A DNA stretch of 38,177 bases from Zygnema cylindricum (taxonomy: Eukaryota > Streptophyta > Zygnematophyceae > Zygnematales > Zygnemataceae), in NCBI GenBank assembly GCA_037447655.1, contig JBBHKE010000004.1:1-38177 (forward strand), given 5' to 3'. The notes beneath the pieces are model-generated. The model saw only the letters and a program-made list of their open reading frames with translations. It ran no database searches and was not told the origin of the DNA. Position 1 is the first letter of the stretch. The number at the start of each line of letters is the position of its first letter. Below are positions 9,645-18,456 of this stretch, in pieces. The translations under genes were made by a program, and so were the position numbers.

Positions 9645-9720
9645 GATGCCTAAGTCGAGATTCGAACCTGCGACCTCTAGATTCCCTATAGCCTAACGCC
9701 TTAACCATTAAGGCGCTTCG
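9645..9720 (-). other. tRNA-like module, antisense in D LTR
   Basis: On the minus strand it has the D-arm CGCCTTAATGGTTAAGGCG, which pairs with itself, a short anticodon-like arm, and the B-box GGTTCGAATC (9658-9668 region). TTTT follows at about 9639-9642. The D-arm resembles Ser/Leu-type tRNAs. This is the most tRNA-like of the modules. Confidence 0.7.
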
Positions 9721-10019
9721 AAACGATACAGGTGACGGGTTTCATAAATATATAAACATTAACGCAACAACTAATTAACATCAAACTAACCAAAATGAGC
9801 AATTCATGCATGTACGCGAATCTGAACCGTGTAAAATATGTTTTGATCGGACGGCCGGCATTATAGCCGCCACGCGAAGTGAGCTTTTGGCGGCATACGG
9901 AGATAGCGTCACGCGGTGCCACGTGGCGCCACATTATTTTATACCGGAGAAGATGGGAGGAGGAACCATGGCTTCCGATTTGACAGGTGTCACCTTGTAG
10001 ACCTTGTCGTCCAAAGGTC

Positions 10020-10075
10020 GTACAATAAGTACATCGCCCATTGTACCTTCTTGTACTATATAGTATTCCAATTGG
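10020..10075 (+). promoter_or_regulatory. GTAC array with CCAAT box, D LTR
   Basis: GTAC at 10020, 10029, 10043 and 10053 (spacing 9, 14, 10). The palindrome CCAATTGG is at 10068-10075, with ATTGG 18 bp from the last core. The first core of the five-site pattern is not intact. A TATA-like TATAAAGG lies about 90 bp downstream. Confidence 0.65.
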
Positions 10076-10409
10076 TCTAGGGTCTAGTAGTAGGTAGTCG
10101 TGAGTAGGCAGACCAAGACTTAGTAATATTTAGGTACCTCTCTCTAAGAGAGCTTCTAACTATAAAGGTCATCTTTGACCAGGCATAATTTACTGCTCAG
10201 TGGAGCAAATTCAGTGATTCTTTTTGCGTTTAACTCAAGGGGATCTTCTCCTCAAAGGGGTGAAGGTGGTAAGAATATTTGTGTGTCTGGGTGGCACTTA
10301 TTCAGTGGGAAAGTGGAAGGGGCAAATATTATTCTAGAGGCTTTACATAGGCTGCTCATTCTGTGGGTCAATGGAGACCACATAATTTCAATTTACTAAA
10401 AGGATTAGT

Positions 10410-10487
10410 TACGGAACCAGGATTTGATCCTGGAGCTTGCTAGACGTCAGGCAGCCGGTAGACGGCAGCCTTATCGGTTAAGTCTAG
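10410..10487 (-). other. tRNA-like module, antisense in B 3' LTR
   Basis: Same as the 5' copy: T-stem CCAGG/CCTGG at 10417-10433 and a D-arm-like AACCGATAAGGCT on the minus strand. TTTT of AATCCTTTT follows at about 10398-10401. Confidence 0.65.
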
Positions 10488-10865
10488 AGCTAATGATATA
10501 TACTATAGGGTTTGATATTTATTTAAACATTACAACCTATGATAATTCATTTAACAGGAACTGTTTACACAATGCATAGATCTAGCTATGTAAAAGTACG
10601 GATTACGGTATAAGTTACAAACAAGTACCGCGCATTTGTTTCTTTAACGAAACAAATACCCCGCATCTATTTATGACGGCTCCGATTAAAATCTGCATTC
10701 AATCAGACGACAGAAAAAAACGCCGAGATCGCGGAAGAGAATCTTGGCGGTTTGTAGTCATCGCCACATCAGATGACACGTGGAAAAAATACGTTGGATC
10801 GCGGCATCTCGGGGGATTACGGGACCGAATCCGGATATGACAGGTGTCGACTTTAAGGCCATGTC

Positions 10866-10940
10866 GTACAGTATCCGTACAGAAAGTACACCGGCAACTG
10901 TAATTTTGTGTACGGAAGTGTAATATGATTGGTTGCGTAC
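10866..10940 (+). promoter_or_regulatory. GTAC array with CCAAT box, B 3' LTR
   Basis: GTAC at 10866, 10877, 10886 and 10910. The fourth expected core at 10900 is GTAA, one change away, so the spacing is 11, 9, 14, 10. ATTGG (inverted CCAAT) is at 10928, 18 bp on. A G-box CACGTG lies near 10777. Confidence 0.65.
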
Positions 10941-11108
10941 ATCAGTAGATAGAGTCTGTGAGAGAGATAGGACTTAGAAAAATTGGTAGATAGGACCCTC
11001 TCTCCCAAAGAGCTTCTGTACAAAAGGTCAACTTTGACCCTCCATAACTTACTGCTCAGGGGAGCCAATTCAAAGATTCTTTTTGCTATCGACACGGGGG
11101 AGTCTTGC

Positions 11109-11124
11109 CTTCATAGGTGTGAAG
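11109..11124 (+). promoter_or_regulatory. leader hairpin in B 3' LTR
   Basis: CTTCAT pairs with GTGAAG (one T-G pair) around a short loop, directly after GGGGGAGTC. It is equivalent to the hairpins at 36210 and 33677. Confidence 0.5.
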
Positions 11125-11254
11125 GTGGTTAGTGTTTTTGTCTGCAAAAGTGAGAGTTGTTCTTGCTGAAACACAAAGGTGTCAGGGTTATCCTAGAGGC
11201 TTCTTGGAAGCTGTCCATTCTGAGGACTTATGTAGGTCTTAGAGTTTCAAGGGT

Positions 11255-12050
11255 ACCCTTGCTGGTCCCCAAATATCTGTGTGGATTAAATCTAGTACCT
11301 TTTTCCCCTGTATATGTGGCGGCTTTACGAAAAGGCAGTCTGTGAGCCTTACCTTGGGCACACCCACTACAGTTATCCACCATTTCATTACCACCTAACT
11401 GAATGCCTTCTACTACACGAAGCTCATTTATTTCCATTAACGTATCAAAATGCACATGCCCCAATCGCTTATGTCAAATCATCAATTTTGGGACACCAAC
11501 ATAGTAAATATTCTTCCTTTCATTACTCAGGTTAAGCCCAAACATTCTTTGGCTACCCTTATCAGTAGTGAAGTAAACTTCATCCCCATTCTTAGCTGTA
11601 AAGACTCCCTTTCTAGTGAAGGTATCAAACTCTTTGTCATATAACACAGATGTAGAGATAAGATTTTTACTCAGCTGAGGAATATAGAGCACATCTGAGA
11701 AAGTGAGTATAGAAGTCTTACCCTCCACTAAGACTTTCAGATCTACTGATCCCACTATATCTATAGTAACCACTCTCCCATCCCCATACTCTATTTCTCA
11801 TGTAGGGAATTTCCTTAGCTTATTGAAGAGGTCTTTGTCACGACACATATGCAGGGATGCACCTGAGTCGATGATCCATCCTTCCTGTGGAGCTTCCTGA
11901 ATCGCTCCAAGTGCATACTTCTGTCTCCGAGGGATCTCCTTCTCCTCCAGACTCTTGTCAAAAAGAAGCTCCCTTTCCTTCTTAGAGGACTCGTCCTCGG
12001 TTTCTCCTGTCACCTTTGTGACCAAAAGTGCATTTTTCTTCCCTCCGGAG
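11255..12050 (-). pseudogene. element A protease and integrase N-terminal part
   Basis: Minus strand. The protease motif IIDSGASLHMC is intact at about 11845-11880. A TGA follows at 11797 after KFPT. 11773-11474 continues with VDLKVLVEGKTSIL and FSDVLYIPQLSKNL. 11464-11228 has the integrase zinc-binding region (GHVHFDTL, CSGCAQGKAHRLPF), preceded by a stop that replaces the Trp of the WHKRLGH motif. After HTDxWGP at about 11260-11290 the sequence runs into element B. Protease would mature the Gag-Pol polyprotein; here the frame has at least two stops. Confidence 0.9.
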
Positions 12051-12980
12051 AACCCCCTCCATGGTTCACTTGGAGCCTCAGCTCCGACAGCTTGACACAA
12101 TCCACAATAAAGTGTCTCGACTTTTTGCACAAATGACATAGGCCCTTTGGGGGCACTAGTCCTCCAAGCTGAACTCTTTCTCTTTTGTATGGCTTTTTCG
12201 GGTCCGGTCTCCATCTGTCCCATCCGGCGGTTAGAGGTTGAACGCTCTTCACTCCTCTCTTGATCTCAATCGTGTTCTCCTCCACCAGTATCATGCGGAC
12301 CATTGTATTCCACTTCAATGAACTGTCAGTCATTTCTTGTACTCGGTACACTATATTATCATACTCGTTGGGTAACTTCATGATGAGAGTGTTAACCTTC
12401 ATCTTCATTTTACCTGTCCATCCGGCACTCTTCATCTCCATATACAAACATGAAAGATCATTACAGTAGTCCAACATCTTTCCCCCTTTGTGAATATTAT
12501 TTCCCAACATTTGCTCTGCCAATTGGAGCTCCTGAATCCTACCGGGTCTATAGATCTCTATCAAACTCACCCATAACTCCTCGGCCTTGTAAACATGAAG
12601 GTGGGGAGTTGCCAAAGCTTGTGTGAGGTGTCTCAGAATGAAGTTTTTGGCAGCCATGTTGGTGTCTTCCCACATTTGAGTGTCGGTCTCCACGGTCTTC
12701 ATGATCGCCTATCAGGGTGTTCTGAGAATTGGAGCAATATGAGTACGAGGTATCTCCTTTTCTTTCCCATTTTCGGACACACTACTGTCCCCATCATCTG
12801 CCTCTTTTGATGCAGCAGATGTTGCTACAGAAAAACCTTATTCCACCAAATCCCGGTGGAGTTCCTTGAGGTGGACATTTCACTTGTCCACTAACAATAC
12901 CCCAATATCGTTTTTCACACAAAACCCCTGTCATCATGGCTTTTCAATAGATAAACCCTAATCCATTGAAGATGGGCACC
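12010..12980 (-). pseudogene. element A gag
   Basis: Ty1/copia gag, the structural protein of the particle. The clean part 12702-12010 reads MKTVETDTQMWEDTN, then FILRHLTQALATPHLHVYKAEELW, the core GGKMLDYCNDLSCLYMEM and TLIMKLPNEYDNIVYRVQEM, and a CCHC knuckle LCHLCKKSRHFIVDC that keeps all four ligands. The N-terminal part, starting about 12980 just downstream of the PBS (VPIFNG-like), is broken by stops and a frame change before Met 12702. The frame shifts after RKMHFWSQR into the protease frame. F (30763-31149) is the closest relative. Confidence 0.88.
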
Positions 12981-12986
12981 CTAGAG

Positions 12987-13000
12987 GGTGGGCCCATAAC
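12987..13000 (-). promoter_or_regulatory. primer-binding site of element A (iMet half-tRNA type)
   Basis: On the minus strand GTTATGGGCCCACC follows the LTR end TTGCA by one base. It is complementary to the anticodon arm of initiator Met tRNA (GGTGGGCCCATAAC) rather than to a tRNA 3' end, as known for Drosophila copia. Confidence 0.85.
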
Positions 13001-13116
13001 TTGCAATTCTGTGTCCTCCGTTCTACTACAAAATTCATGAAGCCTCTAGATAGTTGTTAACTAACCCACTTTCAATGGCAATCACTGCTGCCCAAAAACA
13101 CAAGCTATCAATCTAG

Positions 13117-13132
13117 CTGCACCCTTGTGCAG
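13117..13132 (-). promoter_or_regulatory. leader hairpin in A 5' LTR
   Basis: CTGCAC/GTGCAG with a 4-nt loop, next to a GGACTC/GAGTCT stem. Identical in pairing to the copy at 1953. Confidence 0.6.
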
Positions 13133-13302
13133 CCTAGACTCCTCTGAGTCCGTTGGAAAAAGAATCTCTGAAAACGCCCAACCAGGCGATAAGTTATGAG
13201 GCAACAAAAAATGCCAATTTGTACAAACTCTCAAAGAGAGAGGTGACTACCTACCAAAAATTTATTAAGTCCTGATTCCCTCTAATAACTCCTATCTACT
13301 GA

Positions 13303-13366
13303 AGTACGAACCAATCAGATTACTGTACCGTACCAAAAATTACTACTATCGGTGTACCTTTTGTAC
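13303..13366 (-). promoter_or_regulatory. GTAC array with CCAAT box, A 5' LTR
   Basis: In element order GTAC ends at 13366, 13357 and 13333 (spacing 9, then 24 = 14+10), and CCAAT at 13311-13315 is 18 bp on. Extra cores lie at 13325 and 13304. Confidence 0.6.
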
Positions 13367-13726
13367 CGATTATTTACGACATTGTTATTATATGGACGCG
13401 TGCCCTCGTTTTACTCGTCCGTAGGTTCCTCATAGTTCCCGCGACCAAATACGATCTCTCCACGTGGCGCCAGGTCATGCCACATCATAAAACGCCAAAG
13501 TGACCACTCCGGGATCTCTGTAGCGATATATGCCGTAGGATTAAATCTTACATTTAATTCTAGCCGTCGAAACAAATGTCTGATTCATTTGTTTCGTGCG
13601 AAACGTCGTCCGCACTAAACTTTAACTATTTATATGTTCCTTCGTTCATAATTTAGTAAATCAGTTGCAAGACCGTACACAACTATAAATACATATCAAA
13701 CCCTATGTATCCTAACGGACTTCTAC

Positions 13727-13803
13727 GACGGACTGGTTAGAGCTAACGGCTACGCCGCGCTCTGACGGTTGGAGGTTCGAGTCTTGCCGGACTCAACCTT
13801 TTG
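13727..13803 (+). other. tRNA-like module, antisense in A 5' LTR
   Basis: GACTGGTTAGAGC at about 13731-13743, B-box GGTTCGAGTC at about 13774-13783, TTTT right after CTCAACC at 13799-13802. It aligns with 2563-2639. Confidence 0.7.
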
Positions 13804-14011
13804 TTAAGAGTGACTTAAGTCACTCTATAGTCCTGTCTATTAGGCTGAGGCAGCCATGGCTCTATCACTCTCTCTCTCTTCTTCAGTGACTACAACAAGT
13901 ATGGGGGTCAGAGAGAAGGGATGGAGGCAGGTTGCTTGCACTAACCTTATCTTTTCCGTTAATCTATTTAGACCTAGAAAATACACAAAAACAAGTTATT
14001 TCAACAGAGTG

Positions 14012-14609
14012 GTGTAGTGGTACATCTCCCTTTGCATAAAAACAACTCGTGTACCTCTTCTTTTTACTATTTTGCCTTTTTGCAATCTCCCTTTACGATT
14101 ATTTTGTTTTCTCGACAGTCATCTCCCTTGAGAGATTTGTTCCTAATTTTGCGTGTAACTCTTGTATTAATGCTTAAACTCTTATATTAATCTTCATTCT
14201 TTTGCAAATCTAAATTTTTCACTACAATTTTCGAACGGTTTTTTTTTCGACTACAATACTATGTTATGAATTATACAAAAAAAGTAAAGTTTTAATTATG
14301 TATGCTTAAAAAAAAAATCTTAGTTTTTCACATAGGAAATCATTTAGTAAAAAACAAATTGTGATGAGCAAAATGTCCTATAAATGTTTTGTACTATCAA
14401 ATATATAAAAAATCAAATCACAACCTCGTCCTATTTTCGACTCTATTATACATAATCTCAACCTCAAACTTAAAAATTACACAAAATCTATAAATCTAAA
14501 TATGGTATAAATACCACGCTTTTGTAATTTGGTAAAAATAAGCATTCCGGTTTAAGAAAAAAAAAGATAAACACTAGAAAAAATGTGAAATACAAAAAAA
14601 AAATCAATA

Positions 14610-14640
<31 letters not shown>

Positions 14641-15550
14641 ACTAATACTAAAAAAAACAATAATTAGAAAACAAAACAAAACAAAAAATTATGCATTTAA
14701 AAGATCTCGGTTGGATCTAACACACAAAATATCACTAATAATTGAAGCCGCTAGTGAGCTCCTCTTCTTTGTTATCGTGTTCGCGACATTCAAAAATTGC
14801 ATTCAGGCATGGAACTAGAAGCCGGAATAGCTCGAATAGATCTAGCAACACCGGCTAGAATAGGAAATCCTTTTTCTTTCGCAAGTACATTTGATTTTTT
14901 TTCCACCATTCAAATATGTTAAAGTTCAATCTTTCCTCGTTCATTAATTTTAAATGAAAACAACGTTTCAATTCGTCACTAACGAGCGTTTTCTTATCGG
15001 TGGTAATAAAAAATTAATTTTCGTCATTGCTCTCACAAAAAAAATTATGGAAACCAACTTAAAATGGTCGAAGGTCCTCGCAACACATCAACATCACCAT
15101 TTTCGCAAATTTTTTTTTGGTCACTCGTTTTCGCCTGCGTTTTTTTAAAAAACTTTCGAATAAGTCCTCTAGTATTATCCACGTCGGCCAGCGCTGAACA
15201 TCTGTGAGTGTTAATTATTGAAGTACCGTTTGTTGACTTGTATTGATAAACTATGAAACATGTATTACAAGCCACAAAACCTCTCCCTTTACTGTATATT
15301 TGTTTGATGTTTTAGTTTCATAGACATGTTCATTTTTTTTCCAACAACTTCAAGTGGCTCTGCTTTCTTTCACTAGGTAATACCGAGCAATTTCACCATT
15401 TTTTGATTTTTGAAGTTCGTTTTGGATTATAGTTTTAAGAGAAGCGAGAATGCTATTCTCTATTTTGGTGTATGACTAAGTTTTGTTTGAATTGTGGTCA
15501 AGTTTCTCTAACTGAAATAGCAATTCAATTATCGATTTATTGTTTGAAAC
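14012..15550. other. AT-rich spacer, no gene recognised
   Basis: Mostly A/T runs. Short open frames exist (for example 14954-15148 plus), but they have no recognisable motif and a composition typical of chance. No LTR, TIR or RNA signal was found. Confidence 0.5.
14615..14641. repeat. (TA)n microsatellite
   Basis: About 13 uninterrupted TA units in an AT-rich setting. Confidence 0.95.
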
Positions 15551-15822
15551 ATGTGAGTAAGCTAATAATTAGGATTTGTCGTGGGAAATTGACGTAATAA
15601 TTTGATTTCCGCTGATTTATTAACTAATAAGTAACACATGTCGCATGACATTGACATAATAATATGATAAATTTGTGGAAACACGGTATAAAACGCATAA
15701 TTAGCACTTTGCAATAATGTACGCTATATGAGTAAACCAATAATTACGATCTGTCACGTGATATTGACATAATAATTTGACATATTTTTGGAAACACCGT
15801 AAAAAGTGCACAATTAACGCTT
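15551..15822. repeat. degenerate direct repeats
   Basis: The motif ATTGACATAATAATTTGA and near variants recur at about 15589, 15648 and 15765. Two of these are followed by TGGAAACAC and then TAAAA-rich sequence, and two copies are preceded by CTAATAATTA / CCAATAATTA. The spacing is irregular (about 60 and 117 bp), so this is an old duplication rather than a clean satellite. Confidence 0.6.
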
Positions 15823-15829
15823 TACAACA

Positions 15830-16496
15830 CACCGCGAATCGTAATTAGAGTAAAGAAAAAAGTAGAGTTATACAAACTAATTTGTGTGATAGAACTTTTT
15901 CAAAAAGGAATTTTACTCTAATTTATTAAAGTACTCTAATTTGGCGCGCTAATATCTCTATTGCAAATAAGGTATTCGTACAAAATATGACAAAACGTAT
16001 AGTTTATCGTCACTTTGACGTTTTCGCTACTCGTTTTGTTAAAACGTTGTTACATGATAACGGCATGTATTAAATCATTATTTGTACCTTTCTATTTATA
16101 AAAAATACAATTTTGTACGGTCGGACGTCGTCCGTACTCCACACTATTCAAAACGAACCTTAATATGTTTAGGGTTTTTTTCTCATTCGTGTTTTTTTTT
16201 ATTAAAAAAAAAACACAGCCAATAACCCTATGACCCTAAAATCGCAAGGTACCCGGGCAGTACTTTGCGAAGTGTGGGAATAACTCGTTTTTTGAACCTG
16301 TGTCCTTATGTCCACACGAACCACACCTACTCCACACTATTCAAAACGAACCTATGTTAGAATTTTTTACGCTAATTACACCTTACCTTAAATAGTATAA
16401 TGAAAAATTTGGAATCATTTACTCTATTTAATGTGATAGAGTCGAAATTTAGGGCGACCAAATTAGCGTTATTTACTGTAATTAGGATTCGCGGTG
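15830..16496. mobile_element. TA-target MITE, 667 bp (family CACCGCGAATCG)
   Basis: The left end CACCGCGAATCGTAATTAG and the right end GTAATTAGGATTCGCGGTG are inverted repeats. The right flank is TA (16497-16498); the left flank is CA, probably a mutated TA. The interior holds a direct repeat of about 30 bp (CTCCACACTATTCAAAACG at about 16136 and 16329), with a poly-A/T stretch and a GTGTGGGAATAACTCG segment between the two copies. No transposase. Confidence 0.75.
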
Positions 16497-17166
16497 TAGA
16501 TTACGTTCTGCGGCCCTTAACTTTAAGCAAGATTCGCGAAATGAAGTGTCAGTACCGTGTCAGGTTTGCGACTCTAATCATGATGTCACGTACTTCCACG
16601 ATACCAAAAGTATAAAGTACAATAATGTTGGAAAAAAAAGTAAATTTTTTTTCGTTTTTTCTGACCGACTGTGAACGACTTTTTTTTCCTGGCGAATCAA
16701 CCGACCGCAACCGCCCTACCCCAAAATTTGGCAACCGAATCCGTTCCGGATCCGCCGCGGGCGGTCGGTTAATGGTCGATCACGGTTTCGGTTGACCGTT
16801 TGCGACCTCTCCGGCGCTCGCACCAAACCGAACCGACACAAAAATACAGAATCGAACGAAACAAAACATAACTGATGCAAACTGAACAAAACATTTGACG
16901 GCGCGATTTCGGGCGACGCCGATTTGCCCAATATCTTAACATTTCGCTGTCAATGACTGTTGATTCGTAGATAGTGTGGCTCGATTTTGTCGCGCGTGAC
17001 GACGCGCATTTTTTTCATTTTATTTAAATTATATTTTTACGCCGGTTCGTTTTATTATAAAAGTTTATTTCGTTTCGTGCGTTATAAAATTTCCGTACGA
17101 GACTTATAGAACTTCAATTTCAAGAGGTTTCGTTTCACTTTGCGTCTAGGTTCAATGTAACGCTTA

Positions 17167-17940
17167 GGGCGTCTCCATGTACTTGAAACTTAGAGAAATA
17201 GATTTGTTTTTTAGCGCAGATCCAGCGGACCCGGATTTCGGGTGTCCCTTTGTGTAACAACGACATATTTACTTAAGCGTGTGACGATTGTATACGCTGA
17301 CAATGCTCGTGACGGCTGTCTGCGTCTAAAATCTTTGATGACACACGTTATTTCTTGTAGCTGCTTGTGACGTCGCATGAGTTTTCTTGACATTGTAGAC
17401 GTAACGCCTTCCAGCATGTGCCGTTTCACGGTTGAAGAAGATGCATTTTGCCTTTGCGTCGCTTCTCCGGTCGGCGTGAAATGGCATCGGAATCTTGAGA
17501 CCCCTGGCGAAATAAAATCCGTACCCGCCGCAAACAGACAAAAGTTAACAAATTGTGTATTTTGCCTCGTCATACCTGAACGCAAACGGACAAAATATAA
17601 CGAATAGTGTACGTTTCGCCGTCGATTGAATTCGTTTGAAATTTGTGTAAAATTTTTTACACGTGCGAATACGTGTTCCGATTTGTTTTTCGCATGTACT
17701 TTGTATTAAAACACATCTTCCCTGTTTTTTAAAGAAAAGTTTGAAGATGACATTTTTGGGCGTGGCCGTGTGTCGAAAAACACAAGATGACAACATATAG
17801 TACATCCTAAATTCGACGATGACGTAAAATGTGCCTCTCATTTTTTCTATTTTTTTGTACGGTTGAAACTTACGCGGTACGGCTCTAAGTTTTACAAGAA
17901 AACGACAGAAAAAAACCCTTAGGCACATGGAGACGCACCC
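17167..17940. mobile_element. GGG-ended TIR element, PIF/Harbinger-like candidate
   Basis: The left end GGGCGTCTCCATGTAC and the right end, reverse complement GGGTGCGTCTCCATGTGC, are inverted repeats, with a second shared block AACTTAGAG further in. The flanks are TTA on the left and TAA on the right: the 3-bp size fits Harbinger, but the two are not identical. The interior has only short frames without a DDE motif. Size (774 bp) is close to the clear Tourist-like element at 19683. Confidence 0.55.
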
Positions 17941-18094
17941 TAAGTTTTGTCACTGTAAACGTTCGTCGGCCGTGTGAATTGCTAATTTTATAATGACGGT
18001 CGACGTTCGCAAGCGCGGCAAAATTTTAAGCGGTTGAAACACTATTTTGTTTGTCCGTTTTTTTACCCAAATTCTCAAATAGAATTAATAAAAC

Positions 18095-18217
18095 CCTTTC
18101 AAAAACAAATTAGAGTAAATGATTTCCTTCAAAACCCCCAAATTCCCAAATAGCGTTAATAATGCTATTTGTTCCGTAACGCTATCTATTTCTAAATGCT
18201 AATAGCGATTCACGGTG
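18095..18217. mobile_element. partial MITE, right end of CACCGCGAATCG family
   Basis: AATGCTAATAGCGATTCACGGTG ends at 18217, followed by TA. The upstream AAATTAGAGTAAATGATTTCC matches right halves of other copies. No left end is found. It sits against the inner edge of the right fold-back arm. Confidence 0.55.
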
Positions 18218-18456
18218 TACTGTTCAGCAGAGGTCGCAAACGGTTAACCGAAACCGTAACCGACCGCCCGCGTCGGATCCGGAACGGATTCGGGTGCCAA
18301 ATTTTGGGGGCCGGGCGAATTCGGGTGGTTGATTCACAAAAAAAAAAGAAAAATTGGTTACGGTCGGGTAAGCAGAAAACGAAAAATTTGAAAGTTTTCT
18401 ACGGTCCATACTATCCAACATTATTATACTTTGTACTTTTGGCACCCTGGAAGGTA

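Larger units (their letters stand above)
5819..10390 (+). mobile_element. element D: copia (gamma), 5'-deleted, nested in B
   Basis: It contains gag tail, protease, integrase, RT, RNase H, a purine tract GGAATTAAGGGGAG (9489-9502) and an 888-bp 3' LTR. The 3' LTR ends at CATAATTTCA (10390). It is followed by ATTTACTAAAAGG, which resumes the B LTR at the same place where B's 5' copy has TTTTCTAAAAGG and C's LTR has ATTTACTAAGAG. D therefore landed inside B's 3' LTR, and a later deletion removed D's 5' end with B's interior. Confidence 0.82.
9503..10390 (+). repeat. element D 3' LTR (gamma)
   Basis: 888 bp, from TGTTGAAAAGAGG to CATAATTTCA. It contains CCATGGCTGCCGCCAT at 9582-9597, the antisense tRNA-like module, G-box CACGTG at 9920-9925, the GTAC/CCAAT block, and a TATAAAGG box at about 10161. 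It aligns with both E LTRs and with G. Confidence 0.9.
5452..11249 (+). mobile_element. element B: copia (beta) remnant nested in A, itself invaded by D
   Basis: The left LTR end is TGTAGATATTGCTGG at 5452 and the right LTR end is TTAGAGTTTCA at 11249. They are bordered by the 5-bp duplication AGGGT at 5447-5451 and 11250-11254. Removing B restores a continuous A integrase sequence with one AGGGT, which I checked against the equivalent stretch of element C at 38090-38120. Only LTR sequence of B survives: 5452-5818 and 10391-11249. Both contain the same 150 bp around the tRNA-like module, so two LTRs once existed and B's whole interior is gone. Confidence 0.88.
10391..11249 (+). repeat. element B 3' LTR, distal 859 bp
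   Basis: Resumes the beta LTR after D and runs to TTAGAGTTTCA. It overlaps the first B LTR piece over 10396-10549 with several substitutions, which rules out one LTR simply split by D. Confidence 0.85.
1838..14006 (-). mobile_element. element A: full-span Ty1/copia LTR retrotransposon (alpha), interrupted
   Basis: Its LTRs are 1004 and 1005 bp, both reading TGTTGAAATAACTTG to TTGCA on the minus strand. The 5-bp target duplication GAGTG is present at 1833-1837 and 14007-14011. Internal order on the minus strand is PBS, gag with CCHC knuckle, protease, integrase, RT, RNase H, which defines Ty1/copia. The body is broken at 5446/11255 by element B and D, which add about 5.8 kb, so the original element was about 6.4 kb. 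Several stop codons make it non-functional. The LTRs differ at many positions by eye, so the insertion is old. LTR boundaries and TSD are read directly and are secure. Confidence 0.95.
13002..14006 (-). repeat. 5' LTR of element A
   Basis: 1005 bp, TGTTGAAATAACTTG at 14006 down to TTGCA at 13002. It aligns with 1838-2841 with visible divergence that is uneven along the LTR. It carries the same regulatory layout. Confidence 0.93.
16591..18456. mobile_element. fold-back structure with 220-bp inverted arms
   Basis: 16591-16810 and 18229-18456 are inverted copies. Matching blocks in order are TACTTCCA/TGGAAGGTA, CCAAAAGTATAAAGTAC, AATAATGTTGGA, CAAAATTTGGCAACCGAAT, CCGTTCCGGATCC, CGGTCGGTTA and CCGTTTGCGACCTCT. 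Between the arms are 1.4 kb that include another TIR element (17167-17940) and a partial MITE (up to 18217). No transposase motif is readable. It may be an old fold-back transposon or a palindromic rearrangement. I found no target duplication at the outer edges. Confidence 0.65.

Noticed and set aside
9645-9720. Functional tRNA gene
   Set aside because: The arms are tRNA-like, but the acceptor stem does not close and the same sequence recurs in the same LTR position in E and G. It is part of the LTR.
5452-11249. B as a single solo LTR interrupted by D
   Set aside because: The two LTR pieces overlap by about 150 bp with substitutions between them, so they come from two LTRs.
17211-17928. Open frames of 124 and 127 residues on the minus strand
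   Set aside because: They lie inside a TIR element, overlap one another in different frames and show no DDE or zinc-finger motif, so they do not support a transposase call.
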